This document shows positions 9,553 through 20,601 of a stretch of 64,000 nucleotides of DNA, piece after piece. Made by a program: the position numbers and the translations under genes. The stretch is taken from contig NC_080715.1 of assembly GCF_019097595.1 (NCBI RefSeq), forward strand, positions 2,039,573 through 2,103,572. The letters are read 5' to 3'. The stretch's first letter is position 1, and each line of letters begins with the position of its first letter. The notes under the pieces are model-generated. The model saw only the letters and a program-made list of their open reading frames with translations. It searched no databases and was not told the origin of the DNA. The DNA is from Hemibagrus wyckioides (taxonomy: Eukaryota; Chordata; Actinopteri; Siluriformes; Bagridae).

Positions 9553-10740
9553 AGCTACATGTCATCCCTCAGATCTCACTGCACTTCCTGGATGATGGAT
9601 ATCACCCCTCACACTGTTCTGAGGATTGATGTCAGAGTATTATTATTCTCTAAAAACTAAATATAAATTCACCTCAACCAATCAACATTCAGCTGAACTC
9701 TACGTAACACAGAGCACAACAAAACCTAAAACACACCGATGAAGTCCATCAGCCGAGCGAAATCATGCTAATATCGTAAAGTGTAATAAAGGTCATTGTG
9801 TCTCACTTCAGACCTTTTTGTCTTGTTGGTTCCCAGTCCTCTCTCTGGTACAATAACAAGATTTAATAAATCCCTTCTGCTTTACTCGACCACAGCGAGG
9901 CAGAAACTCATAAGAAGCGAGTGCTCTGGGTTTTAATGTGTCCGAGGCGCTCGGCTCTCGCGGGGCGGTGCAGGTGGGGGCTCTGACATTTATGCTATTG
10001 AGATGAATACACTATTTCCAAGCCACATTCTGTAATTAACTTCCTGTCCTTTTCCCTCTGCCTTCCACCGGCGTCTAAATGAGAGTGGGATTATAAAAGT
10101 GGAGCAGAGGAACAGCAGCAGCAGTAAGCAGCACTACAGTGAGATATAACTGTGAGTGTGTGATGATTAATGTGCGCTGCATGGTGCAGCGTGAGATCCA
10201 TGAACAAATATACGTTTACACACAGCACTGAGATGGAGGGATAAGGAGCAGCAAACACTGCTTTATGTATCAGATAAATACAGTAGGGATAGAACATAAA
10301 ATCGAGCACATTAATCAAATTATTTTTGTTGTTTTTTTAGAAAGTGTGCCATCTCCAGGGACTTTTTTCAGGGAACCCTGATCATTTTCTGGCAAACCTG
10401 CTCACAGAACTTTAACACAGTACTAGTAAGAGATGTACTAGTCAGTGTTATCCTGACCTTACCAACCCTTACTGAGCTCTAAAATAAAAACCTTATTTCT
10501 GTACATAGAAAATAAATATCCTGTTTCAGACACTGATCCTGACAGACACACAGCATGTATCTGCTAAGATCTAGAAAATTATTCTATAACCAGTGTAATA
10601 AAACTATAAGGCTTGTATGATAATTGCTCATGATTTTCTTTTATTCTTAAGAGATTGGATTTGGATTTATTCTCTGTCGTTCTTAGAAGAAAATCAGACA
10701 GGTGTTAGAACAAAATGCTTACGACTTACATTTTATACAA
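9550..10740. other. unique non-coding stretch
   Basis: No gene or element recognised. The interval 9950-10100 is non-repetitive, with a GC-rich patch followed by TTCTGTAATTAACTTCCTG, and might be a conserved non-coding element. That is untested. Confidence 0.35.
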
Positions 10741-10822
10741 GTGTTAAGGGCCTTGCTCAGGGGCCCAGCAGTGGAAGCTTGGTGGATGTGGGTCCAACAC
10801 CTTAACCACTAAACTAGCACAA
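10741..10822 (-). mobile_element. tRNA-derived SINE fragment
   Basis: On the minus strand it reads GTTTAGTGGTTAAGGTGTTG (A-box-like head) followed by CTGCTGGGCCCCTGAGCAAG and GCCCTTAAC. The same GGGCCC..GAGCAAGGCC block follows the tRNA-like head in the copy at 38251-38420 and appears at 49063-49177. The B-box region is deleted here. Confidence 0.65.
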
Positions 10823-10909
10823 GGTGTTAACATGTCCTGTCAGTTTATCCTGATCTTAGTGTAATGTAACAAACACAAACCCTAATGGAAATCTGAAATA
10901 TTACTAAAT

Positions 10910-11405
10910 GTCTACAGCCATCACTTTGGAATGTGGACTGATTTGGATTTATTTATTGTTTACAAAATAGAATGTGGACTGATTTTAATTTTTTAAAAAT
11001 TCTTTACACCGTAGAATGTGGTTAGAATTTTTTTTTGAACACAGCTGAATGTGGACTGATTTGGATTTTTTTATTCACACTTTGTCATGTTGACTGATTT
11101 AGAGTTTTAAGTGTTTACACAGTGGAATGAGATTTGATTTGGATTCTTTTTAATCATGAACACAATGGAATGTGGTCTGAGTTGGATTTTTTAAATGGTT
11201 TACACTTAATTGTTTGCACAGTAGAATGTGGTCTGATGTGGAATTAGTTTAATTGTTTTCAGAATGGAATGAGATTTGATTTGGATTTTCTTTTTATAAT
11301 CATTTACACAATGGAATGTGGTCTGATTTGATATATTTTTAATTGTTTACACTTATTAGTCTGATTTGGATCCTTATCGTTTAAGCTTTAAGTGTTTATA
11401 AATTT
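10910..11405 (+). repeat. degenerate ~50-bp AT-rich tandem repeat
   Basis: About nine or ten diverged copies of a unit built from GGAATGTGGACTGATTTGGA followed by a T-rich run and TTGTTTACACA. Copies differ in T-run length and by substitutions such as TGGTCTGA or TGAGATTTGA, so the array is old. Confidence 0.8.
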
Positions 11406-11479
11406 TGGAATAAATACTAGTTGTGTATGGAGAAATGACACTGCAGTGTGTTGGCAGTATAAAGTGTGTTTCCCACAGG

Positions 11480-11553
11480 GATTGGATTGCACACTGCGTC
11501 AGTTCGGATGAAAGAGTCTGCCAAATGAATACATTTAAATGTAAATGCGCTGG
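11480..11553 (+). mobile_element. SINE/LINE 3-prime tail fragment
   Basis: GGATGAAAGAGTCTGCCAAA then ACATTTAAATGTAAATG is the common teleost 3-prime tail shared by L2-type LINEs and their SINEs (compare 49660-49707 and 38390-38420). The body is not recognisable. Confidence 0.5.
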
Positions 11554-12063
11554 CATGGCTGTCAGCTCCGTGCTCGGCTCCGGGAGTCTGCATGGCTTGT
11601 AAATCACTTGTCTGCAGAGTGAATAAATATAAATACATAATGTTATAATATCACATCATCAGTCTGACAAACAAGGAGGGAAGTGAAATGTCGACGGAAT
11701 GAATGGTAGTTTTACTGAGCGGGTTTAAGCCGAGAAAATATAGCAAGAAATTTCTAAACTTACTAAAAAAGATCTACTGAATACTTTACCTACACACAGA
11801 CACACACACACACACACACACACACATCGATCTGTACAAATGATTCAAGGCCAAAAAGGACACGTTTTAGGCCTGAAGTGTACTGAGTGCACATGCCGGG
11901 AGCAAGGCTGCGACCCATTTAGCCGTGTTTGCTGTGCTCTGATCTTCCTCCATCATTTGTCGTGGCTGAGTATTGAGAGGAAATGAAAGATTCATGCGCT
12001 CGCTGGCCTCACCTAGAGCATAAACCGTTCCCATAATTCAGAGCTGATTGCTTACAGCCTCGA

Positions 12064-12105
<42 letters not shown>

Positions 12106-12808
12106 AGGGAATACTGATTACACACATTATCACAGTAAAGTTTTGATGTTCCTTCTGCCCTTGTGAAAAGCTCAGACCTACAGAGACACGGACGTGATTG
12201 GTTAGATTAAAAACCTCCTCTCTCTCTCTCTCTCTCTCCCCCTCTCGCGCTCTCTCTCTCTCTGCTCTCATTTGTACATAAAAACTTTACATACCTAGCT
12301 GGGAATTTACTGTTTTACACACTGCAGGAAACTAAACCACGCAGAAAGAATATGATTGGAAAAATAAAACAGAACTATTTAATTAAGTTTGGGAAAGTTT
12401 CTAAAATCCTGAACTGAAAGGATCCGTACAGAAGAAGAAAGATACACTCAAAAAAAATAATAATAAAGATGAGACATCAAAATGTAAATATAAACCACAG
12501 CAGGTCCCAACCAATCTTAGAGCTATGAATAAATTCTGTGTGTGTGTGTCTCAAGTTAAATATCAGGAGAATACATGTCACTCTTGGATGTGAGCAACTC
12601 TAATAAAATCAATGATAAAGTGATTCTAGAGTCGGACTCTATCTGATGGGGAAGAACAAGATTCAACATAGAGCTTTTAGGGTTCCTCTCAGACAGAAGC
12701 AGGTTCTTCAGCAGCTTTCAGCTCAGAAACCACAAAAAAGAGCTGAAACTTGAACAAAAACTTCTGGGTTTTAGAAACGAGAGATGTTTTTTTCTCCTTT
12801 CTTCTCAC
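11554..12808. other. unrecognised spacer with three microsatellites
   Basis: Microsatellites: CA at 11794-11826, TG at 12065-12103, CT at 12213-12262. No gene recognised elsewhere. Confidence 0.6.
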
Positions 12809-12932
12809 TTATAATTCATTCATTCATTCATTGTCTATACCCGCTTATTCCTAGGACTCCTAGGGTCACGGGGGTCTGCTGGAGCCTATCCCAGCGCACA
12901 TAGGGCGAAAGGCTTAGTCTTGTCTGTTGTAG
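12809..12932 (-). mobile_element. dispersed teleost repeat, 3-prime part
   Basis: ATTC tetranucleotides run into the inverse of GCTGGGATAGGCTCCAGC..GTGACCC..GGAATAAGCGG, a very common teleost dispersed repeat that ends in ATGA/ATTC repeats. The 5-prime half of the same repeat appears at 52641-52895 on the opposite strand. Confidence 0.6.
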
Positions 12933-12982
12933 TTCCCAGGTTTAGCCACTAGGTGCAATAATAAACCCTTTCATCCATCCAT

Positions 12983-13215
12983 TCAATTCAATTCAGTTTA
13001 TTTTGTATAGCGCCTTTTACAATGAACATTGTCTCAAAGCAGCTTCACAAAAGAAGAAAACAGAGAAAGAGGAGGGGAAAATTAAAAATAATAATAAAAA
13101 AATAAAAATAACTAATTAACTAGAAATAAGAATAAATTATTAAATTCTATAATTAGACTATTTTATCCCTAATGAGCAAGACTGTGGCAACTGTGGCAAG
13201 GAAAAACTCCCTCCA
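12983..13215 (+). mobile_element. dispersed repeat family (TATAGCGCCTTTTACAATG type)
   Basis: Hallmarks are TTTATTTTGTATAGCGCC, ACATTGTCTCAAAGCAGCTT, TTATCCCTAATGAGCAAG and GGCAAGGAAAAACTCCCT, in that order. The same blocks recur at 39822-40080 (+), and the first two recur at 37083-37158 (-). This is a repeat family common in teleosts. No coding capacity or clear termini. Confidence 0.6.
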
Positions 13216-14055
13216 TCCATCCATCCATTTATGCTACACAGGGGGACCTGGTGTCTATCACAGGGGACTTAAATGGGGGCAAAATGTAGAAATAGATTTT
13301 GGCTGGTCCTGACGGATAAACACTTCTGAGGTTCTGTGTAGAACCCTAAATCAGGCCCATTTAGAAAGCTAAGAACCCAAATGACAGAGAAACCTCTTTT
13401 CTGCTGTGACTGTGATTTTATTCTGTGACACATTTCCTTCAAACGAGATTATTTAAACGTGTTTTGTGAAAATCTGAAATTAATTTGACCCGTAAAACCC
13501 TCGTCAATTCCCCTTAGACCTTTTCCTGAGTTCTGTGTGTGTGTTCTCGGTTTAAGGTCCACTTCCCCAGTATAATTACACTCACTAATGAAGGATCTCA
13601 TCAGGCAGATTTTAATCAAATACTCAGAATTAAAAAGTAAACAGAATTTCACACCCTGAGCTCCATTTAGCGCTAAAGTAAGACGTCCAGTGGAGAATTT
13701 CCATTAGCAGGGTCCCTCATTTATTCCAGCGCCATATTTGAAGCAGGACTAAATGTCTTCCCGCTGGGCTGAGATCACTATCACATCGACTCCTGGGACG
13801 TTTTCCGGGTGTGAATGGAGCTCTGATTTGTAGCTGAACGTCTGCAGGATCCAATCAGCCTCCATAGAGAGGAGCCGAGACGGAACGGTTCCACTGCAGG
13901 GGAGATACACATCAACTCCTCACACTCCCTCTACCACTGGAGCTCAACCAGGATCATGAAGTTTGAACTGTTTTATTTATCTTCTACCAAACATGTTTAA
14001 TTATTCATTAAAGAAACACCTTATAGTTTTTATTGATTTATAGCTGCATAGAATG
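13216..14055. other. unique non-coding stretch
   Basis: No gene recognised. 13660-13900 is non-repetitive and of balanced composition (TTTAGCGCTAAAG, TTCCATTAGCAGGG) and may be a conserved element, which is untested. Confidence 0.3.
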
Positions 14056-14062
14056 CTGTAGA

Positions 14063-14154
14063 GCAGGGATCCTCAAATCTGGCCCACGAGATCCACTTTC
14101 CTGCAGAGTTTAGCTCTAACCTTAATCAAACACACCTGAGCATGCTAATCTTCA
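14063..14154 (+). mobile_element. short dispersed repeat (transposon-end-like)
   Basis: CAGGGATCCTCAAATCTGGC followed by CAAACACACCTGAGCATGCT resembles a terminal segment of a nonautonomous hAT-like repeat common in fish. It abuts the hAT element that starts at 14156. Confidence 0.4.
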
Positions 14155-14155
14155 G

Positions 14156-14955
14156 CAGGGGTCGGCAACCCGCGGCTCCGGAGCCACATGCGGCTCTTCG
14201 GCCTCCTTGTTGTGGCTCCCTTCGGCTTTAACAAAAGAGAAAAAAAGACTAATGTTTTTTTATTAATTTAATTTTTATTTATATATTATTTTATTTTTGT
14301 TTATTTTGTTGCACAGTTATCTTGGAGTTAGAGATAATACTTTAACATTGAATTTTAAAAATGTTTTTATAATTTGTCAATTAAAATATGCGTCACATCT
14401 ATGTCTATAGCCCTCGCCTTTACCTGCAGGCGGCTTCTTGAGTGTGCGACCCCCGCGGTAAGCTAACCATGAATATATCCCAAAAAAAGAAAAATCTCAG
14501 AGGAAAATAGAGAGTTTAATTCTGCATGGGCAGATTCCTTTGCCTTCACTGCCATGACGCGAGTTCAGAAAGGAAAAAAACACTCTGTCCTTTCTTGTCA
14601 CACCACTGGACATCAACCCATCCCCCGCATTCACAGGGATAAGTCAGCCCTATCTTGAAATTGAACTGGCCGACATGGCGGATAAAGACTTATGGGTGTC
14701 CAAGTTCAAAAGCCTGACAGCGGATCTCGAAGATGTCGCCCGTCAGAAGGCCACTCTCACTAAAGAGCACAAATGGAATGATATCGTAAACCTCCCCAAA
14801 CCCAACAAACTTGTTTTTGAAACATGGAGTGCCATTCCTGACACGTATATGGACGTGAAAAAGTACGCATTTGGAGTCCTGTCCATCTTTGGCTCAACAT
14901 ACTTATCCGAGCAAGTTTTCTCGAGCATGAACTTCATAAAGTCCAAGGGTTAGAC
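14156..14955 (+). mobile_element. internally deleted hAT transposon (ZBED/GTF2IRD2-like type)
   Basis: It begins with CAGGGGTCGGCAACCCGCGG, the terminal sequence of a teleost hAT family, followed by GAGCCACATGCGGCTCTT. The start and the end of a BED-type hAT transposase are joined with the centre missing. The 3-prime terminal repeat is not visible; the element is cut at about 14955, where a MITE-related segment follows. Confidence 0.7.
14470..14953 (+). pseudogene. hAT transposase remnant (N- and C-termini)
   Basis: The 14500-14553 segment reads as EFNSAWADSFAFT, the start of the BED zinc-finger region in hAT-derived ZBED/GTF2IRD2-like proteins, with upstream frames broken. After a large internal deletion the 92-codon frame 14675-14953 reads DLWVSKFKSLTADLE, then WNDIVNLPKPNKLVFETWSA and FGSTYLSEQVFSSMNFIKSK, the C-terminal dimerisation block (normally C-E-Q-S/A-F-S). 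The central catalytic DDE region is absent, so the product could not transpose. Confidence 0.75.
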
Positions 14956-14984
14956 ACATAAACACTCCTTCCCTCACCAGCCTC

Positions 14985-15245
14985 TCTTTATTTCTCACTT
15001 TATCTAAATAAGACAAAGAAGAGTAAACTCCTCTGAAAACTTCTACCTTCACCTGGACTGTTACACAGCGCTGTGACACTGGAGACTCCTTCCACATTTC
15101 CATACACAAATATCTCCTGACTCTGGAGAAAACTTCACCACATCAGATTTATTGGCTGCTGCTATAGAGAATTAATCAACTCCTGAACCACCAATCAGAG
15201 CACAGGACTCTGTGCACTGTGGTGTATTCCACTCTAAAACAGAGC
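14985..15245 (-). mobile_element. MITE-family copy (internal segment plus one arm)
   Basis: On the minus strand GTGGAAGGAGTCTCCAGTGT (about 15075-15095) is followed by AGCGCTGTGTAACAGTC. On the + strand further right lie CTATAGAGAATTAATCAACT and CCACCAATCAGAGCAC, one arm of the foldback MITE at 5943-6305. The other arm is missing. Confidence 0.6.
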
Positions 15246-15526
15246 TTGAATCACTTCAAAAATCGGTCTCCGTCTCCTACAGAGTGTGGATGTAATTTAA
15301 ACACCATTATAACAAACACACCATATACTCTAGAAATAAGGGTTCTTCGGGGGGTTCTTCGAGGGTTCCTCAAGGCATAGGGAAATCTCTCTATACTGAG
15401 TCAGAGGTCACTGAAAAGCTTAATTTTAATTCCCTAAACATAATGTTCTGTAGTCTGAAATTAAACCTTTTTAAATTCTAAAATGATGCCATTATCGGGC
15501 GGGTGGACAGATAGATAGATATAGAC

Positions 15527-15990
15527 TCACACACACACGCACACAGGTAAGCTGTTGTACAATGTTATTGTGAACGGTGTGAATGATCTCCTGTAATGTT
15601 CTTTGTGACACGAATCTGAACGAGTCTTTTGGAGAATGAGCTCCGCTGACTCTGTACTGTGTTGTAGAGTGGGTGAGACGGATTGTCCATGATGGACAGC
15701 AGTTTGTTCAGTGACCTCCTGTTTCTCCAGTTTGTGTCTAGTGATAGATCCAGCCTTGAGATTTAGCTTGTTAATCCTGCTGGTATTCTTGGTGCTGATG
15801 CTGACCCCCCAGCAGACTACAACACAGTAAATGGCACTGGCCACCACAGACTGGTAGAAGATCTCCAGCATCTTGTTACAGACATTGAGAGATCTGAGCT
15901 TCCTCAGAAAGGAGAGTCTGTTTATGCCCTTCTTGTATACAGCATCAGTGTGGGTCCCCAGTGTATACATCATATACAGTGTGAAGACAT
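15527..15990 (-). pseudogene. LINE ORF2 C-terminal fragment (CR1/Jockey-group)
   Basis: The minus-strand frame begins TLGTHTDAVYKKGINRLSFL then RKLRSLNVCNKMLEIFYQSV and VASAIYCVVVCWG. This is the conserved post-RT segment of many teleost CR1/Jockey-group LINEs. It ends RRSFTPFTITLYNSL before a CA-rich tail at 15527-15545. The RT and endonuclease upstream are missing (5-prime truncation), and one frame disturbance in the middle breaks similarity. GATA and CA microsatellites at 15488-15545 follow its 3-prime side. Confidence 0.75.
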
Positions 15991-16590
15991 ATAAAAGATC
16001 AGTGATGGTAAAGTGTGTTTCATCAGCAGCATGTGAGAAAGCTGAGATTTTAAAGTAAAGGATTCCGAGACAGATTATCAGCCGTGTGTTTGCGATTTAA
16101 TCCTCTGCTTAGATCCTTCTTTTCTCTCACTTCCTTTCCCTCTCCTCCCTCCACATCAACACTTCACACTCAGCTATTGTTGCTTCTCACTGATCTGGGA
16201 TTAGACTCCAATCCAGAGCTGCGTCTCTTCACTGAAGTAGAAAATTCCTCACATTTTTTCAAAAGAACTCAGAGTTTTAGGTTGAGATTATAAAACTTTG
16301 ACTTTTTTATCCCATGTTAAAGCTCGGCTGAGTCAGCTGGACCTCAATCTGCAAAACCAATTAACTTTGTGAAGGTCCTTCATACTTCAGCATTGCCCAC
16401 TCCTTTAAATCCCACTTTTCTAAAGGCTGAGCTCATAAGGATTCAGGAAAATGAATTAATATGTGCTGCTGCTTTCTTGAGGTGTGTTTGTAGGAAGAGG
16501 GGGTTTTTTTCAGAAATTTTACATTAGCAGAAAATTTACGAACAGGAACTTTGGGGTCTGTGATTCTTGAACTTATATATATACTTAACT
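15991..16590. other. unrecognised spacer
   Basis: No gene or clear repeat. Sequence is AT-rich and of ordinary complexity. Confidence 0.5.
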
Positions 16591-18150
16591 GGATATTTGG
16601 TAGAGGATCTTATCTAGAGCAACCAACAGAAGTGCTTTGGAGGTCTTTATCAATTCACTAGATCACAGAACATCAGTCTAAAATTCAGTTGTAAGGAACT
16701 ACAGAAAGAATAGCATGGACCTTTTTTGGAAGTTTTTAAGCACTATTTTACGTAGGAGGTAAGGAGGTAGGTCTTGACCTGTGGTTTGAAACAGCCAATG
16801 ACTTGGCCAGTGAATCTAGACGAAGTTTATTTCACTATCTCGGTGCCAGAACAGAGAAGAGTTTGATGCAGGTGTTCCTTGTCTCCTGAGAGATGGTGGG
16901 ATCAGTTAAGCAGTGCTAGAGGATCTGAGAAAGCATGTTGCACTACAGAGAGTGATAAGAGCTCTGAGGTAAGAGAAGCTGGTTGATTTTTGGTTTTGAA
17001 GGTGACATTCAGAGCTTTAAATCTGATGCATGCAGCTATCGGAAGTCAGTGGAGAGAGCACAGTAATGGGGTGATGTGGGAGAACTTCTGAAAAGTTCAA
17101 GATGATGTTGAACAAGCACCTGAGTGGAGAAAGATGGATGAATCCTTCTGATGTTGTAAAGGAGAAATCAGCAGGTTGTGCCCAGTAAACAAAGGTGAGA
17201 TCTTGACCAGGAAGAACACTGCCAAACATGCTGAGATCTAAGCAGAAACAGTAGCTTTATATGGAAGGAAGGTGAGAGTTGAGTGTCATCTGCATAGCAG
17301 TGGTATGAAAACCCATGTAACGATATGACCTCAAACAGAAGAGGAACCAGCACTGGGTCTTGTGGCACACCAGTGAAGCAGATGTGCATCCCCTCCATGT
17401 CACCTCATATGAACAACCTTCCAGATAGGAAGCAAACCTGTGTCATGCCATGTCGTAAATTCCCAAACTAAAGAGTCTTAAGAGTCAGTGCTACTGAAAG
17501 GTCAAGAAGGAGGAGGACTGATGACAGTTTGGCTGATTTAATGGCATGAAGCTTTTCAGTGAAGGCCACAGTGACAGTTTCAGAGCCACTTTGAATGCAG
17601 ACTGGTTAGGATCTTGCAGGTTATTGTGGGTGTCACAGAGCTTGGACAGAAGAGAGTGGTATAAGGGAGGAACTTCTAATAGCTGCTCTTAATTCTCTCA
17701 GACTGATGCACAATACATCTGACAGAACACGAGAAGAGCAAACAGACTTCCTAGTTATAGAAGATTGAGGGCTCAGGAGGTCCAGGGATGGGAAAAATGT
17801 AGTCAGGAAAGTAGTTGAGGGTCTAGAAGGGTTGATGAGATGCAAGAAGTTACAGATGAGGGAGTGAGAGAGTGGAGATTTCATTCAGTGATGGAGGTCA
17901 GGCCAGGGAAGGTGAGGGAGAAGGATATTCAGTGATGGTCTGAGATGTAGATAGCTGGAGATGGATGGCTAAAGACCTGGTCTAGAACATTTCCTCCTTC
18001 ATGGGAAAGGAGTGCAGAAGAGACAGGTCAGGGTTAGGGTTGGGGTGAACTGGAGGTGGTCAAAGGGGAGGTGGTAGTCTGAGTTCATACTGCACAGTGG
18101 AGAGAGTAACAGGAAGCTAAAGAGAGGATGAAGTCTAATTCCTGTATGGA
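16591..18150 (-). mobile_element. decayed L2-type LINE, antisense
   Basis: On the minus strand the sequence runs from RT (YADD at 17285-17296) through a C-terminal block (CTCTTCTCTGTTCTGGCACC near 16850) to a tail CTCTAGATAAGATCCTCTAC near 16600-16620. The last ~300 bp align by eye with 49380-49709 (+), which ends CTCTGGATAAGAGCATCTGC. The 5-prime limit near 18150 is a guess from loss of familiar wording. Many stops and frameshifts. Confidence 0.65.
17168..17398 (-). pseudogene. L2-type LINE reverse transcriptase core fragment
   Basis: The frame contains FTGVPQDPVLVPLLFEVISL and HGFSYHCYADDTQLS: the RT block 4 motif (GVPQGSVLGPLLF in intact relatives) and the catalytic YADD. Gly-to-Asp and Gly-to-Val changes, frame loss on both sides and the short length show decay. 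Confidence 0.8.
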
Positions 18151-18344
18151 TCCACAGCCCATTTACCACCACTGCTTGGGGCTGATACAAAACAGACAAC
18201 AGAGACGAGAGCGGAGGATAACTGATCTTAAAAAAAAACAACAATGTCAAGGTAGAAGGTTTCAGGGTCCATGTAAACTCTGTGATTTCCTCTGGGAGAG
18301 AGTGATGAGGTTAAAAAGATAAAAGAGCACAATACACAAGAACA

Positions 18345-18377
<33 letters not shown>

Positions 18378-19899
18378 ATCTGCTCGACTGAACTTCACTC
18401 TGCACTTTAATGCGTTTATTCCTTTTTGTCCACAAACAGGAAGTGACAAATGAGGTCTTTTATCAGGAATGAGTCTCTTTGTGATACAGCTTCCGCAAAC
18501 AGAAAGTAATTCGCTTAAAAGCCTCGGGAATTTTCGATTAGTCTGAAATCCGACAAGAAAACGCAATCCCATCAATTCACCATCCACTTTAGCTCTAATC
18601 AGAACAGCTTAACAAAGCTTTTACAGGTATAAACCTGCTCTGGCCAAACGCTGGGATTAGTTACTCAACAGTAAAAGTGTCATAACTAATTTGCATGAAG
18701 TTGAAGAAAAAAGTTGAATCTGTGTTTAAGGAATCTGAGTAAATGTCTAACACACAAACTAGCGGCAGAGCTAAAAGCCTCAACACCCTAACTAGCCTTA
18801 ACAGTTTACTCACAAACTTCGGAATATTATTATTCAGAATAATTTTAATTCGTGTTTATATTTTAATAAACACATTGGCTCCATTAGCACAGAAATCGAT
18901 TGAGGTTACGTTGCCATGACGACGTTTTTCCCTACTAAAATCCACACTGGTGATATTTCCTGCTAATGTCCCACCCTGCAGGGAGGAACTCCACCTTATC
19001 AGAGGAAATGAAGTGTGGAGCTGCTCTCTGTCTCTCAGCTGTTAGCGCTGAGGTTGAACACTGAGATCTGAGATAAAACTCCAGCAGAAGATTTCCTCAG
19101 AGGTGATGTAGCGACTTTCAGACCTCTTCTCCTCCATGTGTCCATCTGTCAACTCCGACACGACGCCTTCAGATGATTTCTTCCCTGTTTCTTCTCCGTG
19201 TCTCAGATGTGAAATGTTCGGAGTGTAAAACTGCAGCAGTTATTGATTTCTCACAGTGTTTCAACAAACAGACGACCAGAGAAAAACAACTGCTTTGTCT
19301 TTATTTTTATTGTCCTGCTGCCTGTACAGTATTTTTTTTTTACCTTTGAGGTACAATAATAGAGCTATATAATTAAATAATTCACTCATCAGTGGTTAAT
19401 TGACACTTTCACTGTATTAGCAGCTGCTACTTCCTTTCTTTAAAAAAAACTAATTTTTCTTCTGTACACACTTAATGAGAACTCATATATGGTAAGAGAA
19501 GAAGATAAAACCATAGCTATAAGTTTTCTCCCGTTTTTCATGGAACTAACTGCAGCTAAGAGCTAAGGTTGTGAGGAAGAACTGAAGGAACATCTGACCA
19601 CACATCTGGCCCGAGGAAGCGTTTCAGCTGATTGTTTGGATTTTTCATACATTATTTAGAAATTAGAGAAATAAGAAAAGTCATTGCTCTGTTGTACAGA
19701 ACAAAAAAAAACTTGCTTTGTCTCTTGTTTGTGTAAAAAGAAAAATGTTTAATGTCAAATCATCATAACTCCAGCATGTTGATTCTAAACCGGATTTAAA
19801 AAAGGTTTAATTATTGTTTTATTATTGTTCCTTATTCCATAATGTTTATCCACTACTTTTGGAGCACACACTACATGATCATGCTTGAACTCTGAGGCA
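18151..19899. other. unique non-coding stretch with TG microsatellite
   Basis: TG microsatellite at 18349-18376. No gene recognised. A weak X-box-like word GTTGCCATGACGAC lies at 18910-18923, and octamer-like TAATTTGCATGA near 18687. T/A-rich runs at 19330-19350 and 19700-19715. Confidence 0.4.
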
Positions 19900-20148
19900 T
19901 TAGTTCTGCTTGGTGGCCTTCATTTCCCTCAGATGAACCTCCACAGATGATTCTATCAGAGCGGCTGATTTAACGAGTTCATGCAGAAGAACTTCAGAAG
20001 GACTCTCCCCATTTAAAAATGCCAACTTCTCTACAGCTGATGATTTACTGCCCAGAGATGTAAGGATTACACGTCCTGAGGGGTGTTTCACTTCTTCTGT
20101 AAATGAACAAGTCTCTCTCTTCAGTAACAGAGCTCCAAAAAACACCAT
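19900..20148 (-). CDS. hypothetical 82-residue open frame, unrecognised
   Basis: A complete minus-strand frame from ATG (20148) to TAA (19900-19902). It is not low-complexity and its composition is protein-like, with mixed hydrophobic and charged residues: MVFFGALLLKRETCSF at the N-terminus and VEVHLREMKATKQN at the C-terminus. The middle (SAVEKLAFLNG, SEVLLHELVKSAALIESS) would form amphipathic helices. There is no signal peptide beyond a weakly hydrophobic start, and no family recognised. No splice sites, CpG promoter or poly-A signal are obvious. It could be chance, a terminal exon, or a decayed transposon fragment. Confidence 0.2.
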   Translation of the reverse strand: MVFFGALLLKRETCSFTEEVKHPSGRVILTSLGSKSSAVEKLAFLNGESPSEVLLHELVKSAALIESSVEVHLREMKATKQN

Positions 20149-20488
20149 GAATTCACAGGTTCATAAAAAACAAAAATCGAATTAAATAAACAGAAGAAGA
20201 AGAAGAAGCAGAAGAAGAAGAAGAAGGAGAAGTGATTAGTCCCTGGACTCAGTGACAGTTCCAGACTCACTGCTTCCTTCTCCTCAGTAAAGTGTTGTGA
20301 TTTAAGCAGCGTGAAGGTGAAGCAGTGAAAGCAGTCGCAGGGTTTCAGATGAACTGCACTATATTAAAGGGATTAAATTAAAGGAGCGGAAGGAATGAGT
20401 TCACCTTGTCACCTGTATTACAGAGCAGAAAAACTCTGAAATTAGCCTCACAGAGTTCTAATGAACACACACTGAGCTGCAAATCAAA

Positions 20489-20531
<43 letters not shown>

Positions 20532-20601
20532 GTTTCAGTCTCAGCACAGTATCAGAGTTCATTTTATCCTTTAGGGTCAGAGTTAAACCTGCAATATTAA
20601 A
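20149..20601. repeat. GAA-rich and (AAAT)n microsatellites in spacer
   Basis: GAAGAA/GCAGAA tract at 20193-20232 and AAAT tetranucleotide at 20485-20531, which leads toward the large array beginning near 20602. Otherwise unrecognised. Confidence 0.85.
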
